DNA of 18,433 nucleotides, from assembly GCA_900545805.1 (NCBI GenBank), contig URAL01000035.1:1-18433 (forward strand), read 5' to 3'. Under the pieces are notes generated by a model. The model saw only the letters and a list, made by a program, of their open reading frames with translations, did no database searches and was not told where the DNA came from. The translations under genes and the position numbers were made by a program. The DNA comes from an uncultured Eubacteriales bacterium (GTDB taxonomy: Bacteria; Bacillota; Clostridia; Oscillospirales; Oscillospiraceae). Position 1 is the stretch's first letter. The number at the start of each line of letters is the position of its first letter. Below are positions 7,625 through 13,915 of this stretch, one piece after another.

Positions 7625-7653
7625 TTGCAATATCATGAATGATGTGATATATT
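7625..7653 (+). promoter_or_regulatory. Promoter of a candidate small RNA
   Basis: TTGCAA (7625-7630), a 17-base spacer and TATATT (7648-7653) form a good SigA-type promoter. The expected start is near 7660, only about 70 bases before a strong terminator and with no coding frame between. Confidence 0.7.
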
Positions 7654-7659
7654 ATTAAC

Positions 7660-7728
7660 GATATCAAGGATTACGTCCCCCCGTGATCCGGCTCCCAAGG
7701 TCATTGCGCTTTGGGAGCTTTCTTTTTT
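7660..7728 (+). ncRNA. Candidate ~69-nt small RNA with C-rich loop
   Basis: This short unit has its own promoter and terminator. The first hairpin pairs GGATTACG (7668-7675) with CGTGATCC (7682-7689), 8 bp with one wobble, and exposes the loop TCCCCC. The second is the terminator: GCTCCCAA (7691-7698) with TTGGGAGC (7711-7718), followed by TTTCTTTTTT. C-rich single-stranded loops are a hallmark of several Firmicutes regulatory RNAs, which pair with G-rich ribosome binding sites. I do not recognise this RNA as a named family. Alternatively it is an attenuator or riboswitch leader for the thioesterase gene, but that gene has a separate promoter after the terminator, which favours an independent RNA. 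Confidence 0.6.
7691..7728 (+). terminator. Terminator of the candidate small RNA
   Basis: An 8-bp GC-rich stem (7691-7698 with 7711-7718) has a 12-base loop and is followed by a ten-base T-rich tail with one C. Confidence 0.85.
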
Positions 7729-7731
7729 GCC

Positions 7732-7760
7732 TTGAAAACCGGAGCTTTGTGTGCTAAATT
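7732..7760 (+). promoter_or_regulatory. Promoter of the thioesterase-ATPase operon
   Basis: TTGAAA (7732-7737), a 17-base spacer ending in TGC (an extended -10) and TAAATT (7755-7760) precede the thioesterase gene. The expected start near 7767 coincides with a small ATCAAA/TTTGAT hairpin (7767-7782) just before the AAGGAG site at 7784-7789. Confidence 0.6.
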
Positions 7761-7798
7761 ATCTCCATCAAATATTTTTGATCAAGGAGAAAAATTTT

Positions 7799-8185
7799 AT
7801 GGAAATCGGAATAAAAGGCAAGGTCGAGACCGTCGTTGACGGCAGCAACACCGCAAAATTCGTTGGAAGCGGTTCACTGGATGTCTTCGCAACTCCCTGC
7901 ATGGTCGGACTCATGGAGCAGGCGGCCCAGATGTCGGTGGCACCGTATCTCGCCGAGGGCGAGGGCACTGTAGGCACGAAGCTTGAAATAAGCCACGACG
8001 CGGCAACGCCCCTTGGCATGAAGGTTTGGGCAGAGAGCGAGCTTATAGAGGTTGACCGCCGCCGCCTTGTGTTTGAGGTCAAGGCCTTTGACGAGTGCGG
8101 CCAGATCGGCGCGGGCCGCCATGAGCGCTTTATTATCAATAACGAGAAGTTTATCGCGAAGGCCAACGCCAAGGGAGCAAAGTAA
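7799..8185 (+). CDS. Hotdog-fold thioesterase, FlK-like family
   Basis: The protein has 128 residues and the single hotdog-domain layout of acyl-CoA thioesterases related to fluoroacetyl-CoA thioesterase FlK. In FlK the catalytic residues are Thr42, Glu50 and His76, with Arg120 near the CoA. Here Thr32 and Glu40 (ATPCMVGLMEQAA), His66 (EISHDAATPLG) and Arg110 (GAGRHER) keep exactly those spacings. The FlK lid residue Phe36 would fall at Ser26, so fluoroacetyl specificity is not expected. A short acyl-CoA substrate is likely but unidentified. ATG 7799 follows AAGGAG by 9 bases; an upstream ATG at 7751 lies within the promoter. The stop overlaps the ATPase start by one base. Confidence 0.85.
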   Translation: MEIGIKGKVETVVDGSNTAKFVGSGSLDVFATPCMVGLMEQAAQMSVAPYLAEGEGTVGTKLEISHDAATPLGMKVWAESELIEVDRRRLVFEVKAFDECGQIGAGRHERFIINNEKFIAKANAKGAK

Positions 8186-8892
8186 TGAAGCATTTCATAG
8201 TGCTCATAGGAAACTACGGCTCCGGCAAAACGGAGATCGCGATAAACCTTGCGGTAAACTCCGCGGCCAAGGGGCTTAATACGCTGGTGGTCGACCTTGA
8301 TAAGGTAAACGACTATTTCCGCATGAGCGACCGAGTTGAGCTTCTGAAGGAAAACAATATTAACCTCGTATCGCCGACCTTCGCAGGGCAGGGCGTTACG
8401 CCGAGCAATATGTCGGCGGCCGTGGCCTCGGCCTTCGCCGGCGACTGGGATCTGTGCATCTTCGACGTCGGCGGCGACGCAGCCGGCGCCATGTCGCTTG
8501 GCAGATATCACACCGACTTTGCCGCCCTCAAGGAGGGACAACTTGAGGTGTACGATATCGTCAATGTGTTCCGCCCCATGTCCGAGAGCCCGGAGAAGAT
8601 CATAAGGCTCAAGGAGGAGATGGAGGGCTTTGCAAGGCTCAGGGTAACGGGCTTTGTAAACAACTCTAACCTTCTCAATTTTGCGAGCGCCGACGATATC
8701 CGACAGGGCTACGACGTTCTGCGCGAGACAAGCGATATGACCGGCATACCCGTCGCGCACACGACCGGGCGCAAGTGCTTTCTCGATGAATTCCTGCGCG
8801 ACGGGCGCGATGAGAAGTATATCGGTGAGCCCATCGGTCTTGAGACCTATATGCACCGCTCGTGGGAGGCCTTCACGAGCCTGGGACTATGA
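8185..8892 (+). CDS. P-loop ATPase, MinD/ParA-like (SIMIBI class)
   Basis: The protein has 235 residues. GNYGSGKT (9-16) is a Walker A motif. LVVDLDKVNDYFR (34-46) resembles the Asp-containing switch of SIMIBI ATPases, and LCIFDVGGDAAG (90-101) is the Walker B region. The A motif is of the GxxGxGKT kind, lacking the signature second lysine of ParA (KGGxGKT), so a plasmid-partition role is unlikely. There is no membrane segment or DNA-binding domain. It is translationally coupled to the thioesterase (TAATG), suggesting a joint task such as acyl-CoA or cofactor-enzyme maintenance; this is inference. I cannot assign a substrate. Its stop lies at the first base of the following terminator. Confidence 0.8.
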   Translation: MKHFIVLIGNYGSGKTEIAINLAVNSAAKGLNTLVVDLDKVNDYFRMSDRVELLKENNINLVSPTFAGQGVTPSNMSAAVASAFAGDWDLCIFDVGGDAAGAMSLGRYHTDFAALKEGQLEVYDIVNVFRPMSESPEKIIRLKEEMEGFARLRVTGFVNNSNLLNFASADDIRQGYDVLRETSDMTGIPVAHTTGRKCFLDEFLRDGRDEKYIGEPIGLETYMHRSWEAFTSLGL

Positions 8893-8925
8893 AAAATACG
8901 GAGTCATTTTTGACTCCGTATTTTT
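8892..8925. terminator. Palindromic terminator, copy 1 of an identical pair
   Basis: A 15-bp perfect stem (8892-8906 with 8911-8925) has a TTTT loop, A's on the left and T's on the right. It ends the ATPase gene. The same 34 bases recur at 9144-9177. Confidence 0.9.
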
Positions 8926-9088
8926 TAGCGTGCAAAAAAGTCACAGACTTTTTTGCACGCTAAAAACGCCACATTTTTTGTGAAGCTTACGCTTCACAAA
9001 AAATCTCGCTTTGCTCGTCAAAAAGCCTGATAGCTCAGGCATTTTTGATGGCTATAATCCAACTTGAGGCGGGCCTTGCCCCCTCAAG
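8922..9088. repeat. Array of inverted repeats between convergent genes
   Basis: Four consecutive hairpins fill the gap. Arms 8922-8941/8947-8966 pair over 20 bp (5-base loop). 8973-8986/8991-9004 pair over 14 bp (loop TTAC). 9018-9030/9035-9048 pair over 13 bp with one bulge (loop TAGC). 9063-9069/9082-9088 pair over 7 bp, with three inner G-C pairs. The first shares its T tract with terminator copy 1. No coding frame or transposase is associated. The block is bracketed by identical terminator copies, so it may be an inserted or duplicated intergenic element. Confidence 0.75.
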
Positions 9089-9143
9089 CTCCCCCGCTGC
9101 GCGGTTATCTTTCCTCGGCAGCATAGGTTTTTTGGCAGTCTGG

Positions 9144-9177
9144 AAAAATACGGAGTCATTTTTGACTCCGTATTTTT
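9144..9177. terminator. Palindromic terminator, copy 2 of an identical pair
   Basis: This is an exact copy of 8892-8925 (34 bases, 252 bases further on). Its right end touches the stop codon (9177-9179) of the minus-strand DUF4037 gene, so it terminates that gene. Confidence 0.9.
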
Positions 9178-10103
9178 CATCCCTCCATGACATGCAGTGC
9201 GCGTATGGCAGCGTTTTCGATGCGGCTCTGCACGTCAAAGGCGTGCCGCTCAAGATAATAATCCGCACTGCTGCCGGTGAGCCCCTGCTCCCGCAGCTCA
9301 AGGACTGTCTGTGCGCAGATATCCTCGATGACCTGAGCCTTGAGCAATCTTCCGTCGGGCGCGTTATCGCCCGTGAGCAGGAATTCGAGCGCATCGGCGA
9401 GCTCAGGAAGCTTTTCCAGCCCACGCATGCCGCGCAGCAGCCATTTGTAGTACGGTGCGTGGCGGCGGTTTAAGAGAAACACCGCCTCGGCCGTGTTTTT
9501 CACAAACTCGCTTACGGCGAGCATCGCCGCGCCCTCCTCGCCGTGCGCAAGGCAGCGCGAGTAGTTGTACTGCCCCGACTGCGCCATGAACGCCAGCCGT
9601 GCGGCAAGCTTTTTGCGCCGCACATCCTCGGGCATACCGTGGGCTATCTCATTGCGTATGCGCGAGAACTCACCGAGATCGTCACGGAACACCTCGCCGC
9701 TGACTGCCTGCGCAAGAGCGTATGAGGGCAGATGCAGCCAGTCGCGCCACGCCTCGGGAGCGCCGGAGCAGCCGGTAAAGCGCCGGTAGAAGTCGCTTAT
9801 GCGCATAACGCCGACGCCCGATGTGCCGAGAGCAGAGGACTTTGATACTTTGCCGCCGAACAGACCGCGCATTTCACGCGACAGAGCAAGGCCGATCGCA
9901 TCGTCGTCTGCGTCCGTAAGCCACAGGCAGAAGCCGGGCTCAAAATCATGGTCGTGCGAGACGTCGTCGTCAAAGCCCAGGCACTGAGAGCCCGCGCCCG
10001 CAAGTCCCACGGCGATGCGCATTTCAAATTCGGGGAATCGTGTGTGTATCAGCTCCGCACCCTTTTCAAGATAGAGTGCTCTTGCCGCGTCAAGCCCTTT
10101 CAT
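9177..10103 (-). CDS. DUF4037 domain protein, nucleotidyltransferase-like
   Basis: The protein has 308 residues. The N-terminal nucleotidyltransferase-fold core carries GLAGAGSQCLGFDDDVSHDHDF (residues 33-54), quoted here as two parts: a glycine/serine loop (GAGSQCLGFD) and the acidic DVSHDHD, whose Asp residues could bind metal. The remaining two thirds (about 100-300) are the helical DUF4037 region (for example RIRNEIAHG and YYKWLLRGM). Relatives sit beside aminoglycoside-type nucleotidyltransferases, but no substrate is known. ATG at 10103 follows GGAGGAG by 5 bases (minus strand). It overlaps the end of the upstream TPR gene by 14 bases, a firm operon link. Confidence 0.85.
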   Translation of the reverse strand: MKGLDAARALYLEKGAELIHTRFPEFEMRIAVGLAGAGSQCLGFDDDVSHDHDFEPGFCLWLTDADDDAIGLALSREMRGLFGGKVSKSSALGTSGVGVMRISDFYRRFTGCSGAPEAWRDWLHLPSYALAQAVSGEVFRDDLGEFSRIRNEIAHGMPEDVRRKKLAARLAFMAQSGQYNYSRCLAHGEEGAAMLAVSEFVKNTAEAVFLLNRRHAPYYKWLLRGMRGLEKLPELADALEFLLTGDNAPDGRLLKAQVIEDICAQTVLELREQGLTGSSADYYLERHAFDVQSRIENAAIRALHVMEG

Positions 10104-10902
10104 TTATCTCCTCCATGCGCTCGCGCAGCGCCTTGACGTATATGAAATAGCCGAAATGATCAAAGGTCGGGATGCATTTTGAAAGCGTAAACGCGTTGTA
10201 TCCGTCTCGCGGCAGCGCGGGATCGGTGAGACAGTCGTAGGCTCTGTCGAGCATGGGCTCAATATCCTGCTCGCGCCCCATGCGCTCGTACAGCTCCGCG
10301 AGATTGCAGAGTGTGACGGCCGTGTCGTTTCCGGGATCCCTGCAGCTTTTTATGATGTCAAGAGCCATCCTGAAATGCCGCTCTGCGCTCTCATAGTCGC
10401 CCGTGTCCTGATAAACAAGCGCCATGTTGTTGTAAAGACCGGCAAAGCGATAATCAGAGGGGTCAAGCTGCTCGGCATATATACGCGAAGCATGGCGCAA
10501 CAGCGGCAGCGCGTCGGAGGCTTTGCCCAGAAATTTCATCGTCGTCGCGGCATTTAATATGATCGTAGCGCCAGATACGGTGCCGCCTAAGCGGTGCAGG
10601 CGTATAAGCTCAAGCCCACGCTCAACTGCGGCCCCGGCGGCTTTTTTATCGCCCGTGCGGCGGTGCAGCCCCATGAGCTCGCTTTGCAGCGAAAGCTCGC
10701 CTCTCCAGTCGCCGGCGCGCAGGGCGATATCTGTCCAATGCTCAAGTAGCATTTGCGCCTCGGACAGATGTCCGCCGTTTTGCAGCCTGTCGAGCTCGAT
10801 TACGACCCTCGGAACGTCAACGGCTCTCGGACAGGGCTCAGCGTCGGGATGCCCAAGGAACATTGACGCGTCAAAGCAGCAGCGCGGTTCGGAATGCTTC
10901 AT
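10090..10902 (-). CDS. Tetratricopeptide repeat protein
   Basis: The protein has 270 residues and no signal peptide or membrane segment. Helical repeats run from about residue 40 to 235. The clearest TPR units are AGLYNNMALVYQDTGDYESA (about 145-164) and AVTLCNLAELYERMG (about 186-200), with weaker ones before them. Residues 1-35 are Cys-containing and distinct (SEPRCCFDASMFLGHPDAEP). TPR folds bind partner proteins, and the most likely partner is the DUF4037 protein encoded directly downstream with a 14-base overlap. The ATG at 10902 has GAGGTGA upstream on the minus strand. The function of the pair is unknown. Confidence 0.85.
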   Translation of the reverse strand: MKHSEPRCCFDASMFLGHPDAEPCPRAVDVPRVVIELDRLQNGGHLSEAQMLLEHWTDIALRAGDWRGELSLQSELMGLHRRTGDKKAAGAAVERGLELIRLHRLGGTVSGATIILNAATTMKFLGKASDALPLLRHASRIYAEQLDPSDYRFAGLYNNMALVYQDTGDYESAERHFRMALDIIKSCRDPGNDTAVTLCNLAELYERMGREQDIEPMLDRAYDCLTDPALPRDGYNAFTLSKCIPTFDHFGYFIYVKALRERMEEINERA

Positions 10903-10955
10903 GTTATCACCTCAAGTATATTCTACTACTTAGCGGCCATGCTTTACAGTGGCGC

Positions 10956-10983
10956 TTGCAACTGCCGGAAAATCAGGTATAAT
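10956..10983 (+). promoter_or_regulatory. Promoter of the YhhN/Lit-like operon
   Basis: TTGCAA (10956-10961), a 16-base spacer and a perfect TATAAT (10978-10983) place the transcription start near 10990, the A of the start codon. The mRNA may therefore be leaderless. Confidence 0.65.
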
Positions 10984-10989
10984 TAAAGC

Positions 10990-11649
10990 ATGAAAAGCTT
11001 GATGATAAAAATTTTCATATGCCTTGAGGCGGCATTATATCTTGCGTTCACGGCGATGGATATCTATGCGACGGGCGACAGCAAATGGCTCAAGTTTGCC
11101 GGTATCGCGCTGTGCTTTGTCTTTTCCGCATTTTTGAGCGTAAAGGGCGGCGAAAAGCTCGTGACGGCGGCAATCGGCCTTGCTATGGCCGCGGACGTAT
11201 TTCTGCTCCTGCTCGACAAGTATTACATCGCCGGAGTCGGACTGTTTTTCATCGTTCAGATACTGTATTTTTTGCGCATATACCGCGCCAACGGGCGCAA
11301 AGGCGCGTGGCTGGTGCGGCTTTTCCTGTTTACAGGCTCAATTGCGCTGCTTCTGAACCTGGGCTGCGAATTTCCGCTTGTGCTGCTCGTCGCTGCGTAC
11401 CTTGCGTTTTTCGTTTGCAATGTGATGCAGGCATCGGGAAGCGAAAACAAGCTGTTTTTCGCCGGACTGTGCGTGTTCTTATGCTGCGATATCTGCGTCG
11501 GCCTGCATAATATGTCGACGATGCTGCCCGAGTGGCTGCGCCGCGCCGCCGACATCGGAATGTGGACATTCTATCTGCCCTCGCAGGTGATGCTGGCGCT
11601 CTCGGGAAAGGAGCGTGACGTATATAAAGCACCCGATGAAGATGAATAA
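10990..11649 (+). CDS. YhhN family membrane protein (lysoplasmalogenase-like)
   Basis: The 219-residue protein is almost all hydrophobic, with about eight predicted membrane helices and an acidic, soluble C-terminal tail (YKAPDEDE). It matches the YhhN/TMEM86 family, whose characterised animal members hydrolyse lysoplasmalogens. Family-type Asp residues lie in AMAADVFLLLLD (about residues 65-76) and CCDICVGLHN (about 162-171), followed by FYLPSQVMLALS. Anaerobic Clostridia often contain plasmalogens, so a role in ether-lipid turnover is plausible but unproven here. No Shine-Dalgarno precedes ATG 10990, and the -10 box ends 6 bases before it. It overlaps the downstream gene by 14 bases. Confidence 0.75.
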   Translation: MKSLMIKIFICLEAALYLAFTAMDIYATGDSKWLKFAGIALCFVFSAFLSVKGGEKLVTAAIGLAMAADVFLLLLDKYYIAGVGLFFIVQILYFLRIYRANGRKGAWLVRLFLFTGSIALLLNLGCEFPLVLLVAAYLAFFVCNVMQASGSENKLFFAGLCVFLCCDICVGLHNMSTMLPEWLRRAADIGMWTFYLPSQVMLALSGKERDVYKAPDEDE

Positions 11650-12283
11650 GCTTTTGTCCGTCATAATGAGCATTGCCGTCGCGCTTGCACTTCTTACGGG
11701 CTCGATAGCCGCGCCCATACTCATCCGCCCGTTTTACTATGCGCAGATACAGCCGCTTGAGCTCGAATCTGCCAGTGGCTTGAGCAGAGCGGAGATAATT
11801 CGGGCTTATGACGAGGTGCTCGACTACTGCATCGGCGTAAGCGATGAGTTCTCAGCCGGAGCTCTGCCGTTTTCCGAGTCCGGAAGCGCGCATTTTGACG
11901 ATTGCCGTGTGCTGTTTTTGCTTGATCTGCGGCTGCTCGCGGGGAGCCTGATTGTCATCGTTCTGCTAAAATTATACGACAAACGCTATAGGCTGCCGCA
12001 CCTCGGCGGCCACGGCGCGCCGTTTTGGGGCGCGGCCGGAATGACGGCGGCACTTGCGCTTATCGGTATTGCCGCCGCAACGGATTTCGACAGAGCCTTT
12101 ATAGTATTCCATTCGCTGTTTTTCCCCGGCAAGGATAACTGGGTCTTTAATGCGGCGACAGATCCCGTGATACTCATTATGCCCGATGCGTTTTTCCGCA
12201 GCTGCGCGATACTGATACTCACTGTGCTGCTTATACCGAGTGCCGTGATAATAATTTCGGATAAAAGAAAAGGCTATGCGTAA
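11636..12283 (+). CDS. DUF1461/TIGR01906 membrane protein, Lit-like lipoprotein transacylase candidate
   Basis: The protein has 215 residues from the ATG at 11636; an in-frame GTG at 11615 would add seven. Neither has an ideally spaced ribosome site, since AAAGGAG ends at 11612. About four membrane helices lie near residues 7-29, 97-113, 130-150 and 188-207. The family motifs are clear: LPFSESGSAHFDDCRVLF with His86, and IVFHSLFFPGKDNW with His159. Lit of low-GC Firmicutes, which moves an acyl chain from diacylglyceryl to the lipoprotein N-terminus, belongs to this family and uses two conserved histidines in matching places. So a lyso-form lipoprotein synthase is a reasonable hypothesis. Most other DUF1461 proteins are uncharacterised. 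Confidence 0.75.
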   Translation: MKMNKLLSVIMSIAVALALLTGSIAAPILIRPFYYAQIQPLELESASGLSRAEIIRAYDEVLDYCIGVSDEFSAGALPFSESGSAHFDDCRVLFLLDLRLLAGSLIVIVLLKLYDKRYRLPHLGGHGAPFWGAAGMTAALALIGIAAATDFDRAFIVFHSLFFPGKDNWVFNAATDPVILIMPDAFFRSCAILILTVLLIPSAVIIISDKRKGYA

Positions 12284-12297
12284 TGATGCATAGCCTT
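12270..12297 (-). terminator. Terminator of the CAT-fold gene
   Basis: Arms 12270-12279 and 12288-12297 pair perfectly over 10 bp with an 8-base loop holding the Lit-like gene's stop codon. On the minus strand the stem is followed by TTTTCTTTT. On the plus strand there is no T tract, so it mainly serves the minus-strand gene. Confidence 0.7.
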
Positions 12298-12308
12298 AAA
12301 CAGTATAT

Positions 12309-13187
12309 TTAATAGTCAACCGGCTCGGAGAACGGACGCTCAAGACACTCGGGGTGCTCAAGGATGTATTTTAAAAGCCTTACGCTCTTGGAGTAGTAAT
12401 AGCCGTCTGCAAGACGCTCGTCGATGGTAAGCCCGAGGTCAACGCTGTTGCGGTACTCGTCCTCACCGTTTTCATTGCGGAAGATGCGCTCCTTCATCTC
12501 ACCGACAACGACGAAAATGGAGGTTGTTCCCCAGTTGGTGAGATGATGGTAGCCGCTTCTGAGCTTAATTGAGCCGAGGTTTGAGAGAATGACCGAGGCG
12601 TAGTAGGGGTCAGCCTCAATGAGCATCCGCGGAACGATGCCGTGGCGGTCGAGCTGACGCATGAGCCAGATGAAGAACTTGACGAACCAGCGCGGCAGCT
12701 TGTTGAGAATGTCCATGGTGCTGTTGGTGGAGTTGCCTGCACCGTTGCTTTTCTTCTCACGATAGATCTGCCTGTGCAGCTCCTCATGCAGCGAGTCGAT
12801 TGTGGAGTCCTCGGTTGCATAGACAAAAGCAAGCCCCTCCTCGGAGGTGTCGTCAAAGTGCTTTTTTACGACAAAGGAGGCGCTGTATGTATTGCGCTGG
12901 TAATTATTTTTATTTGTAATGAAGCGGTTGAGCTTCGGACGCAGGATGATGGTCTTGAGTATCGCGGCGACGATAAGATGGAACAGCGTATATTTGAATT
13001 CGGGATTATCGGCGTTTTTTTTCGCAAGGTACTTATCGATGCTCGTAAGGTCGATGCGCTCGGATATAAATGCCTCGTTGTCGCAGCGGTTGGGGTAGAT
13101 CATCGGCATGATAAGATGCATGCCGTCCTGCTGACGGATCAGCCTGCCGTCTCTGCGGTCGCCGAAGCGGCGTTTTTCTTTACTCAT
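12309..13187 (-). CDS. CAT-fold acyltransferase-like protein (2-oxoacid dehydrogenase E2 catalytic domain), free-standing
   Basis: The 292-residue protein matches the catalytic domain of E2 acyltransferases and chloramphenicol acetyltransferase. It has no lipoyl or peripheral-subunit-binding domain. The core features are YTLFHLIVAAILKTIILRP (about 66-84), NWGTTSIFVVVGEM and a C-terminal LTIDERLADGYYYSKS. In true E2 enzymes the last motif is DHRxxDG with a catalytic His. Here it reads D256-E257-R258 then D261-G262, so the His is Glu. No E1 or E3 genes are nearby. The ATG has GAGGG 7 bases upstream. It may be a non-dehydrogenase acyltransferase or a non-catalytic CoA-binding relative. The window gives no substrate. 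Confidence 0.8.
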   Translation of the reverse strand: MSKEKRRFGDRRDGRLIRQQDGMHLIMPMIYPNRCDNEAFISERIDLTSIDKYLAKKNADNPEFKYTLFHLIVAAILKTIILRPKLNRFITNKNNYQRNTYSASFVVKKHFDDTSEEGLAFVYATEDSTIDSLHEELHRQIYREKKSNGAGNSTNSTMDILNKLPRWFVKFFIWLMRQLDRHGIVPRMLIEADPYYASVILSNLGSIKLRSGYHHLTNWGTTSIFVVVGEMKERIFRNENGEDEYRNSVDLGLTIDERLADGYYYSKSVRLLKYILEHPECLERPFSEPVDY

Positions 13188-13239
13188 AATTATCCCTCAG
13201 ATGCTTTAAAAATTTAATAAAATTGTCTTTAGTAAAGCA

Positions 13240-13267
13240 ATTTTATCATATTGTTTTAATAAGTCAA
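13240..13267 (-). promoter_or_regulatory. Promoter of the CAT-fold gene
   Basis: On the minus strand TTGACT (13267-13262), a 16-base spacer and TAAAAT (13245-13240) predict a start near 13233. A hairpin of about 10 bp with one bulge (13219-13244) overlaps the -10 box and start site and could be an operator or leader stem. Confidence 0.55.
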
Positions 13268-13279
13268 GGAATATATTTA

Positions 13280-13308
13280 TTGACAAGAGCGGAGCATTGT
13301 GTTCTAAT
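13280..13308 (+). promoter_or_regulatory. Promoter of mntP
   Basis: TTGACA (13280-13285), a 17-base spacer and TCTAAT (13303-13308) predict a start near 13315. The leader of about 27 bases is too short for the yybP-ykoY manganese riboswitch that often controls mntP, and no such aptamer is visible. Confidence 0.7.
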
Positions 13309-13341
13309 ATTTTTTATGACTGAAGAGCAAGGTGACAATAA

Positions 13342-13911
13342 TTGAGTTTTTTGGACATATTCCTGATCGGCGTTGCGCTGAGCATGGATGCGTTTGCCGT
13401 GTCCGTATGTAAGGGACTTTCCGTCAAAAAGGCCGGCGTAAAGCATGTGCTGACGGTCGGCGTGTATTTCGGCGGCTTTCAGGCGCTCATGCCGATGCTC
13501 GGCTTTCTGCTCGGCTATAAGTTTGAAAGCTTTATTACGAATATCGACCACTGGATAGCCTTTGTTCTTCTTGCGATAATCGGCGGCAATATGATACGCG
13601 AGGCACTCGGTAAGGATGAGGATGATAAGGAAAACGACGATTTTTCGTTCAGAGCCATGCTGCCTTTGGCTGTCGCAACGAGCATCGACGCGCTGGCCGT
13701 CGGCATAAGCTTTGCATTTCTGGGCGTCGATATCGTGACGGCGGCGCTGCTTATAGGCGCGACGACCTTCGTTCTGTCCGGCGCCGGAATATTTGTCGGG
13801 AACATATTCGGCTCAAAATACAAGTCCAAGGCCGAGCTCGCTGGCGGCATCGTGCTTATCCTCATCGGCGCGAAGATACTGCTCGAGCACCTGGGCATTA
13901 TAAGCTTCTGA
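13342..13911 (+). CDS. mntP: Manganese efflux pump MntP
   Basis: This 189-residue inner-membrane protein has six predicted helices in two related halves and exports Mn2+. The family's two helix motifs are ALSMDAFAVS (Asp16) and ATSIDALAVG (Asp116), with GxxFGGFQALMPMLG-type segments between. A charged cytoplasmic loop (KDEDDKENDD, about 91-100) joins the halves. The likely start is TTG 13342: AGGTGA at 13330-13335 sits 6 bases upstream and no ATG is available before the first helix. It leads an operon with a TVP38 gene 4 bases downstream. Its own promoter is predicted without a Mn riboswitch. Confidence 0.93.
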   Translation: MSFLDIFLIGVALSMDAFAVSVCKGLSVKKAGVKHVLTVGVYFGGFQALMPMLGFLLGYKFESFITNIDHWIAFVLLAIIGGNMIREALGKDEDDKENDDFSFRAMLPLAVATSIDALAVGISFAFLGVDIVTAALLIGATTFVLSGAGIFVGNIFGSKYKSKAELAGGIVLILIGAKILLEHLGIISF

Positions 13912-13915
13912 TATT

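Noticed and set aside
7768..8856. Long minus-strand frame opposite the thioesterase and ATPase genes
   Set aside because: The plus-strand genes have motifs, ribosome sites and coupling; the antisense product has none.
8892..9177. CRISPR array in the repeat-rich gap
   Set aside because: The hairpins differ in sequence and length, there are no regular spacers, and no cas gene is present.
13309..13341. Manganese riboswitch (yybP-ykoY) before mntP
   Set aside because: The promoter is only about 30 bases from the start codon, leaving no room for the aptamer.
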